Source: Doris montereyensis
Taxonomy: Eukaryota; Mollusca; Gastropoda; Nudibranchia; Dorididae
Direction: 5' to 3'
Assembly: GCA_037039925.1 (NCBI GenBank)
Contig: JAXRKP010000938.1
Span: forward strand, 129,239-193,238
Length of the DNA: 64,000 nt
Position numbers and translations under genes: made by a program. The notes below the pieces were generated by a model. That model saw only the letters and a program-made list of their open reading frames with translations. It was not told where the DNA came from and did not search any database. Position 1 is the stretch's first letter; every line of letters starts with the position of its first letter. This document shows positions 24,827 through 36,999 of this stretch, in pieces.

Positions 24827-27800
24827 GTAAATTATCATTAAAATGCAATCTCATTGCCAACTAGATCTATTCATAGTTTCAGAATTTTGGAATCAAAATA
24901 CATGATAATATAAACAGTCAATGATAGATACTTATAAAGATATTTGGCTTTATGGTTTACTTTGTTTTGTGTAGGCTGAGTTAACTGGTTAACTGTTGAA
25001 AAACTAATTGACGTAAGGCATACACACGCACCTTTATGTTAGATCTAGCTTTTGGAAGCTTAATAAAATCTTTCCTCTAAAAAAAGAAATTTTAGATTCT
25101 AAATCTTTATTATTTATCTAGTGTTGGACAATATCAGTAATTTTGATATCGATATTATATTACTAATTTTCATGAGGCAATATCAAGTTTTTTTATGATA
25201 TAGATCTAGTTGAAATTTCAATAAAAGATATAAATAAAGGGGTTGGGTTTTTTTTGTTGTTGAAGGAGTTTGGTATTTGGCAGGTTTCACAAAATGGTCC
25301 ATCCCCATTTCCCTCTTTTGTCAAAATGTACATGTTATATTTTTTACAAGTGTTATATACCATGTTAAAGCTTAGAACATGGGGATTCCAGATATATGAC
25401 TTTAAGAGATAGCAAAGGACTGTGGAGCAAGTAAATTAGCTTTTAAAAGTCATGTTTTTCAGTCAAGGGGCATAACTGTGAAAATTCTAGGTCCAACGCC
25501 AGTACGTTATGTTACGTGAACTGCTCGCGTCCGTCGGCCGAGGTTTCCCTGGCGTTTATTTAGTGACGTAACGCTTGGGCATCTAGTTTGGAGAGTTCCC
25601 TGACTTTTCCCTAGTTCTCAATAAGATGTGAAGTCTGTGTTTGTTGTTTCCCGACACCTCGGGCGTGAGTCAACGGCCGGTGCCTTACCGTTGATCAGAT
25701 GACTCGCGCGATCCGGATCGTGTGGATGATGAAAAACAATACTTTTTTGTCCCGTTTTTTGTAAAATTCTGTGATTGTACGCCTTTATACATACTATCCT
25801 TATTACGTGTTACGGGTTTATCGTGTGTACAATTCTGCTCAAACTGGTACGGTAAACTTCACGACTTATAATTTTAACGAGTGAGGATGCGATAGTATAG
25901 GCCGATATTTGCCAATAGAGAAGAGAGAGAGAGATGCACCAGCAACAAAACCCTCGCAAAAAAGAACGCTTTTGACGACAATTGTTCCTTTCTCCCCGTA
26001 CGAGAGGCTCCCTCTCGTAAACTTCCACTTATAATTTTAACGAGTGAGGATGCGATAGTATAGGCCGATATTTGCCAATAGAGAAGAGAGAGAGATGCAC
26101 CAGCAACAAAACCCCCGCCGAAAGAACGTTTGACTGACAATTGTTCCTTTCTCCCCCGAGAGGCTCCTCCTCCCATCATCACTTCTCTACCCCGTCATCA
26201 CTCACCCTCCCCCTCTAACTATCTACAGTCACATAGAGCGCCCCACTAGACTAGCACAAACTTGTCTTTATCGATCGATAATTGCTTCGCGGAATACGGG
26301 ACGGGATGGGAGCGGTGGCTGGCAAATCTTGAACTCTACTTGAACCTGTGCTATTAGTATTATTTTTTCTCTCTCGTTGAAATGCGTTTTTAGTAATATT
26401 GTATTGTTATGCCAAGGAGACTGTGCATAGTGGAGACGTAAAGTCACTATCATTGTAATGGACTTCTAAACCTCCCGTATTGCCAATTATCTTGTCTTTA
26501 TTTATTAGAACATAATAAATCATGAAAGCCTATTGATTGCCGGACTTCTTTACATAAGTTTCACTCACGATAAGCCAAAGCAGGTTTCGCTAATGCAACC
26601 GAATGTAACCTGAACGGTCTCGAATCTAACCTGATCACAGTCTCCTTTCTGATGTCCGATCATCGTCTACATTTTTGCATGGCCGTAAGCACATGGCCGT
26701 AAGAGTCTTTCAAAAACAAAATATTCCGCAAAGCCAACCAGACAATTTAAAAACAAAAATTTCATGATTTCCCAATAGACTTACACGCGATGAACTACGA
26801 GACAATAGCTCGACGCAATATTACCGTTATTAGATCTCAGATCGAAAAAAAAATTTTTGTCCGACTATGAGGTTTGGAAGACTGCCAGTAGTCTCATGGT
26901 ATTCTCACTCTCATTTAGAGTTCCCTATGATTTATTTCGTGTCTTTTACAGAATATATGGTGATAGGAATACGTTTTCTTTCACTTAAGATAAAAAACGG
27001 CGCTTCTACGTATTTTTCAACTGTTTTTTTTTTCAGCTCTTACTGTGTGTTCATTTGTAGACATCAGTTGTTACATAATAACGAAAATCTGAAACCTGCC
27101 TCACATGATCACTGCAAAAGATAAAAAATATTTAGGACTCGCCAAATTTTCTTTGAACAATTCTCTTCCACATGAAATTAAAGAAAACAGAATAAAAGGT
27201 CTTTGACCTCGCCTACCTTAAGGTGAAAAGGGACTTATTAAAAAGAGGAAATGTGGTCTGTCTGGATTGCTGACGTTCACACCCAAAAAATATTCACAAA
27301 ACACACAAATTGAAAGCAAATTTCACAATATTATGTTTTTTATATCTGCGATGTCAAAGCTATACATGGACCAAATGTTAAGAAGATTCATCAATTAGAC
27401 TTTGAGAAACATTAATTGAAGAGTTCAAGTTATCATTGGGTCCCATTTTTGTGAAACCTGCCATATATTTATGCATGTTATCGAAATATCAATATTTTAG
27501 GTCGCCTTGATATGATTCAATATTTCAATACGAAATGCACAACACTATTAAATGCATCTTTCTGAGCTTAGCATTATACGATTCGTTGAGACTTTCAATG
27601 TAGTCCTGACGTACAGTATTTGCCCTGCAAGCCTCTGTTGGATAAGGATCATGAAGTCCCAAGTTCAAATCCCAGTCCAAGATTGTGTTCCTTGGGAAAG
27701 ACGTTTAAAAAAACACACATTTTACCCACTCTACCCATGTGCAAATGTGTGCAAGCTCTAGCGGTGGGAGTAAAACAATCTGTGTCAGATTAGTACCCTA

Positions 27801-30800
27801 GTCAGGAGGTCATTATTATCATTTGCTTTGCTTCACGCTACTGAAACTGGGATAAGTTCCGGCTCTATGGGCCTTAAAAGAACTTTTCTTTCTTTTTACC
27901 ATAAACACTTTTTTCTTCTTACTTTTTAGCCAGTACAAAAATTAGGTCCCCATTGTGGAAAGATGAATCAATTCTCATGACTACAATTTCTACCAGTACC
28001 CTTGTAATTTAATTTTATTTTCTATTCAAAAGCGCTATGTTTTGGTTTGAACGAAGATTGATCAGACAAAAATTTACTACCGGACATCTTTGAATTGATT
28101 TGAAAAAAATGTAATGGAATCGGGCAATAAATCTTACGACCTTCATTTTTGTGTTTTGTGACAAATGTTTTAAAATGTTTTATATTTATCCAAACCCAAG
28201 GCCTTGTTAATATGTCCATGGTTTACCTCTCTCTCTCTCTCTCTGTCTCTCTCTGAACAGAGCAAGTAGAGGAGGTGGTATCAGACATTAAAGTTGCCGG
28301 ATACCTGAACCTTGCTGCAGACTTTGCCCACAACTTTACTGATGGACTGGCCATCGGAGCATCTTTTCTGGCTGGTCAAAACATCGGGGTCATGACCACC
28401 ATCACTATATTTATACACGAGATACCTCATGAGATTGGGGATTTTGCTATTCTTATACAATCTGGCTGTAGTAAGAAAAAGGTAGGTGGTGTATGTAAGC
28501 TCTCCTCATTATTTGATGTCAATATATCAGACCTACCTCCATACTCCAGGTGGTGTCTCGGTGACCGATCGGTTTGGCTGTCGGATTGGGGATTATAAGG
28601 TCCTGGGTCCGCATCTTAACAAAACTAGGTCCGACGTTGTGTTCCATGGGAAAGACACGTAACACATATTTTCCCCCCACTCTACCCAGGTGCAAATGGG
28701 TACAAGCACTAGCTTGGGAGTAAAAAATCTGTGTCAGACTAACATCCTGACCAGGAGGTGATTATTATCATTTGTTCTGCTTCACACTATTGAAACTATG
28801 ATGCGCTTCGTTTCTATGGGCTGTAACGGCCCTTAAGGAACTTTCCTTTCTTTTTACCATACTTTATTACAAAATTATTGCTAGTATGAAAATTAGGTCC
28901 CCATTGTGAAAAGATGAATCAATTCTCGTGACTACAATTTCTACCAGTACTTGTAATTTGTAATTTGTTATTCTTTTCTATATATATATATATATATATA
29001 TATACAGTAGAAATACTTTAAACCGAAATTTTGGGGACCCTCAAAACCATTTTGGTTTAAAGGCATTTTAGTTTAAAGCAAGTTCCTTTTTTGCAATGTT
29101 TTTAAAGGGGGTAACTATGTTTGTTTTGGGTTGTTTCCCTTTTGTTAATGTTGATGAAGAAAGAGGCCCTCTTGGTGACCATTATAATGTAATTGTTTTG
29201 ATTGTTGGTTTGTTTTTTTTTTTTGGGGGGGTTTTGTTTGTTTGGTTTTTTGGGTTTTTTCCCCATTCATACTCTCATTCACACTTAATACAAAATACAG
29301 ATTTGGATCATCAGGTATTCATCTTTCATTCAGTGTCTTCATCTTTATTTCATTAAAACAAGAAAAAAAAAAGGAAAATAGGAAAGGGTGGGATAGGGAT
29401 ACAGCTTATAAGGCTTTCTTGAAAAAGTTTGTTATAGATGTTTGGCGTGATTTTGAGACGGAGAGTCTATCCATGTAGACAGGCGAAACTTTGTTTCTTC
29501 ACAAGCCTTTGTAGCCTCTCCTGTCCTTCAAAATGGTTGATAACGTTGAGTTCGGGATGTCGTGCTTTTTACATATCTCCGTCTTGTTTAATTTCTTTCG
29601 TCCACTTCCGAAAGAATATTGAGTTCAAACTCCAATGTGTATGCACAGTGTTCTTTTAGACATCTTTGACTGGCTGAATTAAAACTAAAAAAACCCAGAA
29701 ACGATCAAAAGTTCTCGTGATAGTGATAGTGATAAATGAATTAAATGAATGATGCACAGCGACTGGGAGACGAAGTGAATGGAAATGAAACGCACCAATG
29801 CTTAACTCTACACACCCCTATCCCTGTGTTGAAAAAGGCCTAAAACAAAGCAGACACACACACGTGCGTGCGCGAACACACATACCATCGAGTACACACT
29901 TAAACGGCGTACCAATGCGAAGCTATCTTCACTACACTTAGGCCTTACCACGTGCTTACAACACTATACACTTACCACGAGCAAGCAAGAACATCTCGCT
30001 TGCGTGGTTCTACACCCCCACCTCCCCTTCCCGTGCCAGTCCCCCGCTGTCTTCCCTTTTCGCCATCTGAGCGACGTGCGGTGATTGAAGGGTTTGACTA
30101 CCACCCCCTCCCCCTCATCTACTCAGTTACGCTCTTTATTTCATATCGATAGGCATTATGTGTGACCCCTTTGCGGAATTATTGAAATTGAAGAGGATGA
30201 AACGAAAGAAAAAGGGGGAAAGTTGTTTCGGTTTAAAGACATTTGCGCTTAGAAGCATTTCGGTTTATCATACGAACTGATACAAAGACAAAGAAGAAAC
30301 TTGTACAATTTATCAATTTCTTTGCGGTTCATCGAATTTTTAGGTTTAGCTTCTTTCGGTTTAAAGTATTTCTACTGTATATATGCGAAAGCTCTCTGTT
30401 TTGATTTGAACCAACGGTTGATCAGAGGAAAAAGAAGGGGAGGGACTTAACCACCAGACAGCTTGTAATTGATTTGAAAAAATGTAATTGGTGAAATAGG
30501 AAAAGCTTAGATCTAGGTCTAGATATTTCTCCTTTGTTATCTGATGAAGGGTTATACCCGAAATGTCACATGTTTGTTCTGTCTTAATTAGTGGAATTGT
30601 TATTTATTGTCATATTTCACCTTTGACTTAACTCCACTGTGGCTCCTTTGTAATATTGAAAAAAATGTAATGATATTGGGCAATAAATTTTCCTGACCAT
30701 ACAATATACATTGTTTGATAAATTTACAGGTGTTTTGATTAAAATTGTTTTGGGATTATTTTCACACAGGCCATGCTGCTCCAGTTTTCCACTGCTATCG

Positions 30801-31020
30801 GTGCTATGCTAGGAACGCTGTGCAGTTTAGGAATGCAGGGATTCGGTGACACAGCCTCCTTTGGATCTTGCCCTTCACAGCTGGCGGCTTCATCTACATC
30901 GCCACCGTTTCCGTCATTCCAGAGCTGTTGGCAGATTCCACGCTGGGTCAAAGCATCAAAGAGATCCTGGCCATGTTGACCGGTGTGTGTATGATGATTC
31001 TGATTGCTATATACGAATGA
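23909..31020 (+). CDS. SLC39A7: SLC39A7 / ZIP7 zinc transporter, three coding exons, frame broken at four points
   Basis: ZIP7 (KE4, Catsup in flies) moves zinc from the ER/Golgi lumen to the cytosol. Visible in order: a hydrophobic leader, a His-rich luminal stretch ([11 protein letters not shown]), and a membrane segment with [15 protein letters not shown]. Then come [13 protein letters not shown], a His/Gly-rich loop, [18 protein letters not shown], a charged loop, [13 protein letters not shown], and the metal-site motif [14 protein letters not shown]. The C-terminus is [17 protein letters not shown] and [12 protein letters not shown]. All match human SLC39A7 in order, and both splice junctions keep phase. 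Breaks lie near 24112 (one extra or two missing bases), 24187-24190, 24410 and 30860-30862 (one base missing each). The conservation around the breaks argues for a functional gene with sequence errors. Confidence 0.95.
25279..27462. mobile_element. TIR element X, copy 2 (2.18 kb, inverted relative to copy 1), in SLC39A7 intron 1
   Basis: Starts GGCAGGTTTCACAAAATGG and ends with the reverse complement of GGCAGGTTTCACAAAAATGG. It matches 19896-21725 in reverse complement over most of its length. Copy 2 is longer partly because of an internal tandem duplication at about 25863-26130. No clean target-site duplication is visible. No transposase frame. Confidence 0.87.
25863..26130. repeat. Internal tandem duplication in element X copy 2
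   Basis: The phrase TTATAATTTTAACGAGTGAG and the following sequence to GATGCACCAGCAACAAAACC occur twice, near 25865 and 26030. Copy 1 has a single counterpart. Confidence 0.85.
27605..27890 (+). mobile_element. SINE B copy
   Basis: Degraded head with CCCAAGTTCAAATCCCAG as the B-box region, then GTGTTCCTTGGGAAAGACG and the usual 3' part (CCAGTTTCAGT-type reverse motifs, AAGAACTTTTC). Confidence 0.78.
28261..28481 (+). CDS. SLC39A7: SLC39A7 exon 2
   Basis: Acceptor CTCTCTGAACAG and donor GTAGGT. It enters in phase 1 (G plus AG) and ends in phase 0. It holds [23 protein letters not shown] and [19 protein letters not shown], the two intramembrane zinc-site helices, with all His and Asp/Glu ligands present and no frame break. 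Confidence 0.97.
28498..28860 (+). mobile_element. SINE B copy with a 5' leader
   Basis: A leader (ATTATTTGATGTCAATATATC and following, 28498-28545) precedes the head GGTGACCGATCGGTTTGGC and the B-box region CCTGGGTCCGCATC. The same leader occurs at 45280, so it may be part of a subfamily. It starts about 17 bp after the exon 2 donor. Confidence 0.83.
29005..30377. mobile_element. Pogo-like TIR element, 1.37 kb, in SLC39A7 intron 2
   Basis: Both ends read inward CAGTAGAAATACTTTAAACC, then GAAA. They are flanked by TA. Subterminal repeats of GGTTTAAAG-type motifs occur in both orientations near the ends. No transposase frame recognised. The left end abuts a (TA)n tract. Confidence 0.88.
30770..31020 (+). 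CDS. SLC39A7: SLC39A7 exon 3, with stop codon
   Basis: Acceptor TTATTTTCACACAG. Entering in phase 0 it reads [20 protein letters not shown]. After the TTT at 30860-30862 the conserved sequence continues one frame away as [17 protein letters not shown] to ILIAIYE and TGA at 31018. One extra T would make 84 intact codons. Confidence 0.93.
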
Positions 31021-31750
31021 GTGAACTTGAAGTGGAGTCAGTTAACAGAGTGTGTGCGGTTGGTAGCTTGTTACGACACACAGTGCGTGGGTGTTTGAGT
31101 GTATGATATGATGATGAGATCTCTTAGTGTTTTGTTTGCATGGGATTTTTTTTTTAAACAAGGGGTGAAGGAAAGTTGTTTGAAGGACTGGATGGCGTGA
31201 ATGTTTAGAATCGGAGATTGTTAATTATTATCAGGTGACAGGTCTTTCTCTTGTTTAGCTTTGTGCATATTTTGGGGATGGATAGCCGTTTGACAATTGT
31301 TACTGTTTTTCAGGGAAGGGGATTTTGCGTTTTTTGCCGCTGAGGAAAGCAAGCCTTTCAGTAACATGTAACTATTGTTGATTAGTCTTGTCAATGTGTT
31401 ATTTTTCCGCCTGTGCACTTGCAAAACTTATTGGATTTATTGAAATCATATTTTTTTGCCGATATCCGTTTTGAGATCTCATGTTATGAAAAATCTTATT
31501 TCTTAAAATTTACAGACAGTTGAATGAAGTTTTTTTTTTTTTTAATTCGCGATTTTTGTTGTAAAAGATGTAGCTGGACCTCAAAATTCCTCACTGAAAA
31601 AAATATTTAAACAGAATGTTAGTTCAGGTGCTGTGATGATTGTTGTACATACATTTGTATTTCTTTGGTCAAAATGTCAGTGCTATTGCTATTGTTAGCT
31701 TTAAAATTAATTTTCTGTAGATGAAAATAAAACACATATTGAAGGAATAT
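31021..31750 (+). other. SLC39A7 3' untranslated region (inferred)
   Basis: AT-rich, non-coding sequence after the stop codon up to the candidate polyadenylation signal. Extent inferred, not shown. Confidence 0.5.
31726..31731 (+). promoter_or_regulatory. Candidate polyadenylation signal AATAAA
   Basis: AATAAA in GAAAATAAAACAC, about 700 bp after the SLC39A7 stop codon. Others may be used. Confidence 0.45.
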
Positions 31751-32844
31751 ATTCATCTGCAAAATGTAATGATTAATGCGTCCAAAGTCGGTCCAGGTGT
31801 TTCTCTACAAAAGCTAAAGAGAATCTTTGAGTTCGTGAAAATATTCCTTCAAGGGTGTTGTGTAACATGTTTAATGTAGACCTTAATCAACCCTGCAGTG
31901 TGTTTGTTGCTGTTTATGCTATAGAAGAAAGAAAAAGATAATACTTAGGATTTACTATGTCATTAAACATCTTGTTGCTGTTGAAGCCTCCATCACTACA
32001 GACCACAGCATTTATTTATGTTTTTATTGTTACTGTGTGAGCAGTATTCATGTACACAAGTGTTTGTTGTTAGTGGTTTTGGGGGGGGGGAGGGGGATTT
32101 TTCGATTTTTTTTGTACATGATGCTAATATATTTATGGAGATTGATTGTCTCTCATATGCCAATGTGGGGTTGCATGATGAAGAAAGATTAAAACTTGTT
32201 ATTGTCCATACTTTGAATGAGACAAGATTGACGATTCACAAGTCACTGTCAGCGGCTGTCGTATTATCTTCTGCACTTATCTTTGTCTTCCTGTTATTAT
32301 CTTCTTTCTTTTGTTTTCGTCTTAATGTAAGAATAAGCAAATGAAAAACCTGAAATTTGCACGCATCAGTGGGGTTTATTTATGGGGAGTTTTTTTTGGC
32401 ATCTGCAATTGTTAAGTAATTGTTTATCCTTTTTTTTTTCTTTATTCTTTGTGGCGGCTCTGTAGACACAGCAAAAGCTCAGTGCTGGTTTGTCTTATCT
32501 CCAATCTTACTCTTGCTATAGACTTATATAGTTACTATGTGTGAGAAAAGACTTATTTCTGTTTTAAGGACTTACATATCTTTATAGCGATCCTTGATTT
32601 GCATGTCAGGAAATGCATTTTATCCATGTTCATACAAATTGCAGAGAAGTCACATATTGGTGGCCTCATTTCTTAAGACTTGGCAAATTGAGATAAAACA
32701 AGATAGCGCTGAACTGCAACATATCTAAACATAAAACTTGCCATATTCATTAACCAATTTCCTAGTCATGACGTAATTTTGTTATACTATTAGATAGATT
32801 CCCCCATGATAACAATGCTTGGGGATTGTCAGTTTCAGCAGTGG
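31751..32844. other. Unassigned, possibly a longer 3' UTR
   Basis: No coding signal above chance and no recognised repeat family. Confidence 0.35.
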
Positions 32845-33002
32845 GCGGGCAGTTGGTGATTGGTTGCTGGTACTTTATGCTTCTTTCCCTTCACTCTTTC
32901 ACTCACCGTACCCTATTTTTCCATCTTGCTGTTTCCTCTTAACTCACTCTGAAAATGAGATCACCAAATGTTGTGGACGGTGGAAATTGGAATTTATCTA
33001 AA
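32845..33002 (-). repeat. Family C dispersed repeat
   Basis: Reverse orientation: GGGCAGTTGGTGATTGG, then the CTTTCACTC block and CACTCTGAAAATGAGATCAC. Confidence 0.7.
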
Positions 33003-33341
33003 ACAGGATAGTTGAGCACACCTTTTATTAGTTTTTTTTTCCGAATAGCGCAGGTGGTATCGTAGCCACTCCACAAATGTGGAGTCACAGACACCACCAT
33101 GCTTTCGTTTTCAGTCATTTATGTCATTCCTCTCTGATTGTGAATTAATTTGAGAATGCTTTGGGGTTGTTTTTTCTCAGGCGTTCTTTGAAGTTTAAGG
33201 CTTTCCTGTCTTTGCTTTACCTCCTGTTCTGATTTCCAAGTCCACTGGAGACTCAACTTTTCTTCTTATTGATTTAAGAAAGGCGCATTGTATTTTAACA
33301 TGGGCCATTGCCATTAAATTTTAATCTCCTTTCTATGACAA

Positions 33342-33513
33342 CAGTACAGCCCATGTCCCCCAAACACCTAGGGACCAGAAAATTAGTTTGAGGAATACAT
33401 TTTTCAGGGAACATGGTAGGCGTTCAAAGAAGGATCTTAGTTGGGATTTTGTCATGAATCTGGGGATTCCATGTTTTTTTTTAGCATATGTTTGGGGAAT
33501 ATGGGCTGTACTG
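33342..33513. mobile_element. Short TIR element (172 bp, MITE-like)
   Basis: Ends read inward CAGTACAGCCCATGTCCCCC and CAGTACAGCCCATATTCCCC, followed by AAACA on both sides. No clear TA duplication; pairing extends 2-3 bp outward. Confidence 0.78.
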
Positions 33514-33874
33514 TTTGTTTTTTTTTCCATTGAATTTGAAGTATGGCACCAAGTGAAGCTCAAAGCTCTGCTTTTATTCTTCTTTTGTCATTTGCTTACA
33601 TTTTTGTGACTATACCATCTTTGAGTTTGCTCTCGCTCAATGTTGTTGTTTAATAGATATTGTTACAACTCCATTGTCCAAAAGCCGTAAGATTTCATGT
33701 ACTTACTGTGTTGACGTGGGTCTTTGATTTCAATTTCAATGTTTTAGTGCACGATCATAGAAGCATAAATGATATTTGATATAATGTCCTTTTCTTCATG
33801 TACATTATGCTACTGCCTTTTCCAAGAATGCCATTGTGATGTGGTGCTAATAGACTAAAACTAAGCAAGCGATT

Positions 33875-33990
33875 GGTGGACGCTACTGGAATGTTCTCCT
33901 TCTTTCACATGTCTTACAATGTTACACCTCACTCTTTCTCTCAATCCACCCTTAGATCACTGCGTATGGTAGACAGGGTAAATTTTAATG
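33875..33990 (-). repeat. Family C fragment
   Basis: Reverse orientation: TTGGTGGACGCTACTGG to GGTAGACAGGGTAAATTTTA. Confidence 0.65.
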
Positions 33991-34369
33991 AAACGAGCAA
34001 ACAAATGGACTTCAAGCCGAGAAATTTAGATGAGTTTGTGTCTCTTCCTGTACTTTAAACTTTGAAGATCTGGTTTTGGATTCTTAACACTATGTTTGTT
34101 CCCTTGAGTAAGGTAACAATAACAGTAAAAAATAATTTTTGTGTGAAATTTATTGTCAAATGGACCTGTTTAGAATTTCGTTTCATTTGTATTATGAACC
34201 AGTGGGAAGTTTTAATCTTATACACATTATTATTATATATACTGTCAAGTGACTGGTCAATTTGATAATTATTTTTAAAATTGTATTTATAGGAAAGTAA
34301 AAGCAGTCTGGGCTGACATGAAAAATGTTCAGGACATTGTCTAAAATATTTTTCTTTTTTTTTTTTTTA

Positions 34370-34605
34370 CTCTGTTCCTTTCATTCATCCATTACATTGT
34401 CAACTCTGTTCCTTTCATTCATCCATTACATTGTTAACTCTGTTCCGTTTCATTCATCCATTACATTGTTAACTCTGTTCCGTTCATTCATCAATTACAT
34501 TGTTAACTATTCCTTCCATTCATCCATTACATTGTTAATTGTTAACTCTGTTCCTTCATTCATCCATTACATTGTCAACTCTGTTCCTTTCATCCATCCA
34601 TTACA
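34370..34605. repeat. 34-bp minisatellite, about 7 copies
   Basis: The unit is close to CTCTGTTCCTTTCATTCATC plus CATTACATTGTTAA. Confidence 0.9.
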
Positions 34606-34764
34606 AAAAATCTTTCTGATCACTATGCGTGCCAAAGAGCATATCAGGCTGTTTTGTTTGGGGTTTGTTTTTCATATAACTATTTTCTTTTGTACATTTT
34701 TTTCATATATTACCTTTCATATTAAATAGATTTGGGTGATGGTTTGTGTAATTGTATACTCTTA

Positions 34765-34965
34765 CACTTATAAGTTGATAATGTACTCTGCTTGAAAGTT
34801 GCGGGACTAAGTTTGTGCAGTCTAGTGTACTCTGCTTGAAAGTTGCGGGACTAAGTTTGTGCAGTCTTGCTTGAAAGTTGCAGGGAATAGATTTGTGCTA
34901 GTGTACTCTGCTTGAAAGTTGCAGGAATAAATTTGTGCAGTCTAGTGTACTCTGCATGGCTTGCT
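34765..34965. repeat. 44-bp tandem repeat, about 4 copies
   Basis: The unit contains GTACTCTGCTTGAAAGTTGC and GACTAAGTTTGTGCAGTCT. Confidence 0.87.
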
Positions 34966-35407
34966 TCAAGGTCAAATTCATGAAGAGGAAGGCGTATAGA
35001 ACAGCTTGACTTGACTTCAGCCTCTGGGTTCCTTGTGGAACATAGGGCGGCAATCTCACCCCCTCTAGCGCTTACGTTTCTGGGAGACCCTCTTCACTGT
35101 CCAGTCATGATTTTATCAGCATAATTTAAAGTTACGTCAAGAGTTAACGTCTTAAAATCCTCAAAATTGTGAGTTTGGTGGTAAAAGTAAAAATTCTTTC
35201 TGAATTTTCAACACTGAGTTTGCTTGGAAAGTCTTCCTTGAAATAGAGATCTTTATGTATAATGTTTCATTGTGTTGCTTATACGATAAAAAGATGTGGA
35301 TTTTGGACTATTATTAAAACACTGTGTGCAGACAATATGTTTCTTTGCAGTACATGCATTATCAAATGCATGTACTGTACTGTGTACTCTCTGACTGTGT
35401 GTGTGTA

Positions 35408-35413
35408 TCTCTC

Positions 35414-35500
<87 letters not shown>
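35408..35500. repeat. (CT)n microsatellite
   Basis: An almost uninterrupted CT run of about 90 bp preceded by a few GT units. Confidence 0.95.
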
Positions 35501-35503
<3 letters not shown>

Positions 35504-35544
35504 GATGCGTTAATGTAGGTGCATTTTGTAGGCCTTTGACAGGT

Positions 35545-35925
35545 GCTATTTGTAGGTCCTTCATCCATCCTTTCACTCTTCCATCTTGGGAAATCAGTGG
35601 TCATGGTGGACAGAGTAAATTTCAGTGAAACAAATCTTGTGTGCATCTAAATACCAATCAGCTGCAATATTTGTTAGAAATGTCAGGTGTCAATGTCATG
35701 GAGTGTCGGACGTCATGAAATGTCATCTGTTTTTCTTTCTTTTGGCTTTCAATTTCAATGTTATGGTGTGTGACTATGATGAACAGTTGGCAGGTGCTAT
35801 AGGTAAGTCCATCCTACTTCGCTCTTCCTTTTCAATCTTTCATGCGTCTTTCACCTTACGACATAGAGCTCTTTGAGTCTTTGTAATTCATCCTGAAATC
35901 AACGCATATGGTGTACACTGCCAAT
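35545..35925 (-). repeat. Two family C fragments
   Basis: Reverse-orientation copies at about 35545-35635 (TCATGGTGGACAGAGTAAAT) and 35790-35925 (GCATATGGTGTACACTGCC). Confidence 0.65.
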
Positions 35926-36094
35926 AATTGCAATGGCAAAAAAAACACCATAGATGATAACAGTGTAGCTCCTGCTCTTTGACTCCCCCTTATTCTACAA
36001 CCAACCTCAGTTTGATATCACCGCTCATGTTGGAGGTGGGTACTTTCAACTTCCTCACAACTTGATATATGCCCACTGTTTATGGTTTGGCCAA

Positions 36095-36270
36095 GTAACA
36101 TTCAGTCAATAAGTGCCTTGCAATCGCAAGACTTATCTGGCGATTTTTTAACAGTTTGATTGGTGGCTATTTTTGGAATCCAGATGTTCACCCAATCAGA
36201 ATACTGGACATAAGATTAAGTAGTAAGAACACAGGAAAGCCTTGCAAGGCACTTGATGACTGAATGTTAC
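36095..36270. mobile_element. MITE-like element, 176 bp, with about 30-bp TIRs
   Basis: The left end GTAACATTCAGTCAATAAGT and the inverted right end GTAACATTCAGTCATCAAGT continue as GCCTTGCAA on both sides. The interior contains ACCCAATCAGAAT. A decayed relative of the interior lies at about 36560-36690. Confidence 0.85.
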
Positions 36271-36559
36271 CCTATTCCGTGTGAAGATGTTTGTGACATG
36301 AACATATGATGAAAATGTTTGTTTCTAGTGTAGATGCATGTCTCCATAATTTGGTAACTTGTTGACTATGTTGGACAATTTAAGGGAGTGAGTGATATTA
36401 TACATATAATTTAATTTATAATATGGAAAATTATAGACTTGATTCTATGGATTTTTAATCAAGTGAATATGTGCGATACAGTCTCAATACTATTATTAAT
36501 ATTGCTGTAATAATTCATTATACAACATTCATAGAGTACCAGTGTTAAAATTGTCGTAA

Positions 36560-36690
36560 TGTTTCTTTCAAGACTGCCTTATGCGTTCTAACAATCTGAT
36601 TGTGGCTATGTTTGGAATATAGATTTTTACCCAATCAGAATGCTGAAACTAGGACGTAGGGAAGCCTCAGAATTGACACGATGACTGAAC
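36560..36690. mobile_element. Degenerate relative of the 36.1 kb MITE
   Basis: Shares AACAATCTGATTGTGGCTAT and ACCCAATCAGAATGCTG with the element at 36095. The ends are eroded. Confidence 0.6.
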
Positions 36691-36999
36691 ACCACACAAA
36701 TCCCAAAAGAACGTCTGCGCCACACTCTTCATTATATTGTATACTATAGTGTGGGTGTTATGTTATTACCGTATTATTGCTATGAGTATGACTTGACTGA
36801 AAGCTGAAACAATAAACATTGATCATTTGACACTTTTGTTTTGTTAGTTTGATTTCTTGTTGTGAATTTGAATGTCGTTGAAATGATCATTTATGTACTT
36901 CTAATTCACACTTCTCTTTGCTCTTTGCTTCTTCTTCTTCCTTCCACTTTTCTTTTACACAATTTCTTTCATGCGTGGCAGGTTGGCAAGCGCTACCGT

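Noticed and set aside
30846..31106. An 86-codon His/Arg-rich frame
   Set aside because: Out-of-frame reading of SLC39A7 exon 3; the conserved transporter C-terminus lies in another frame.
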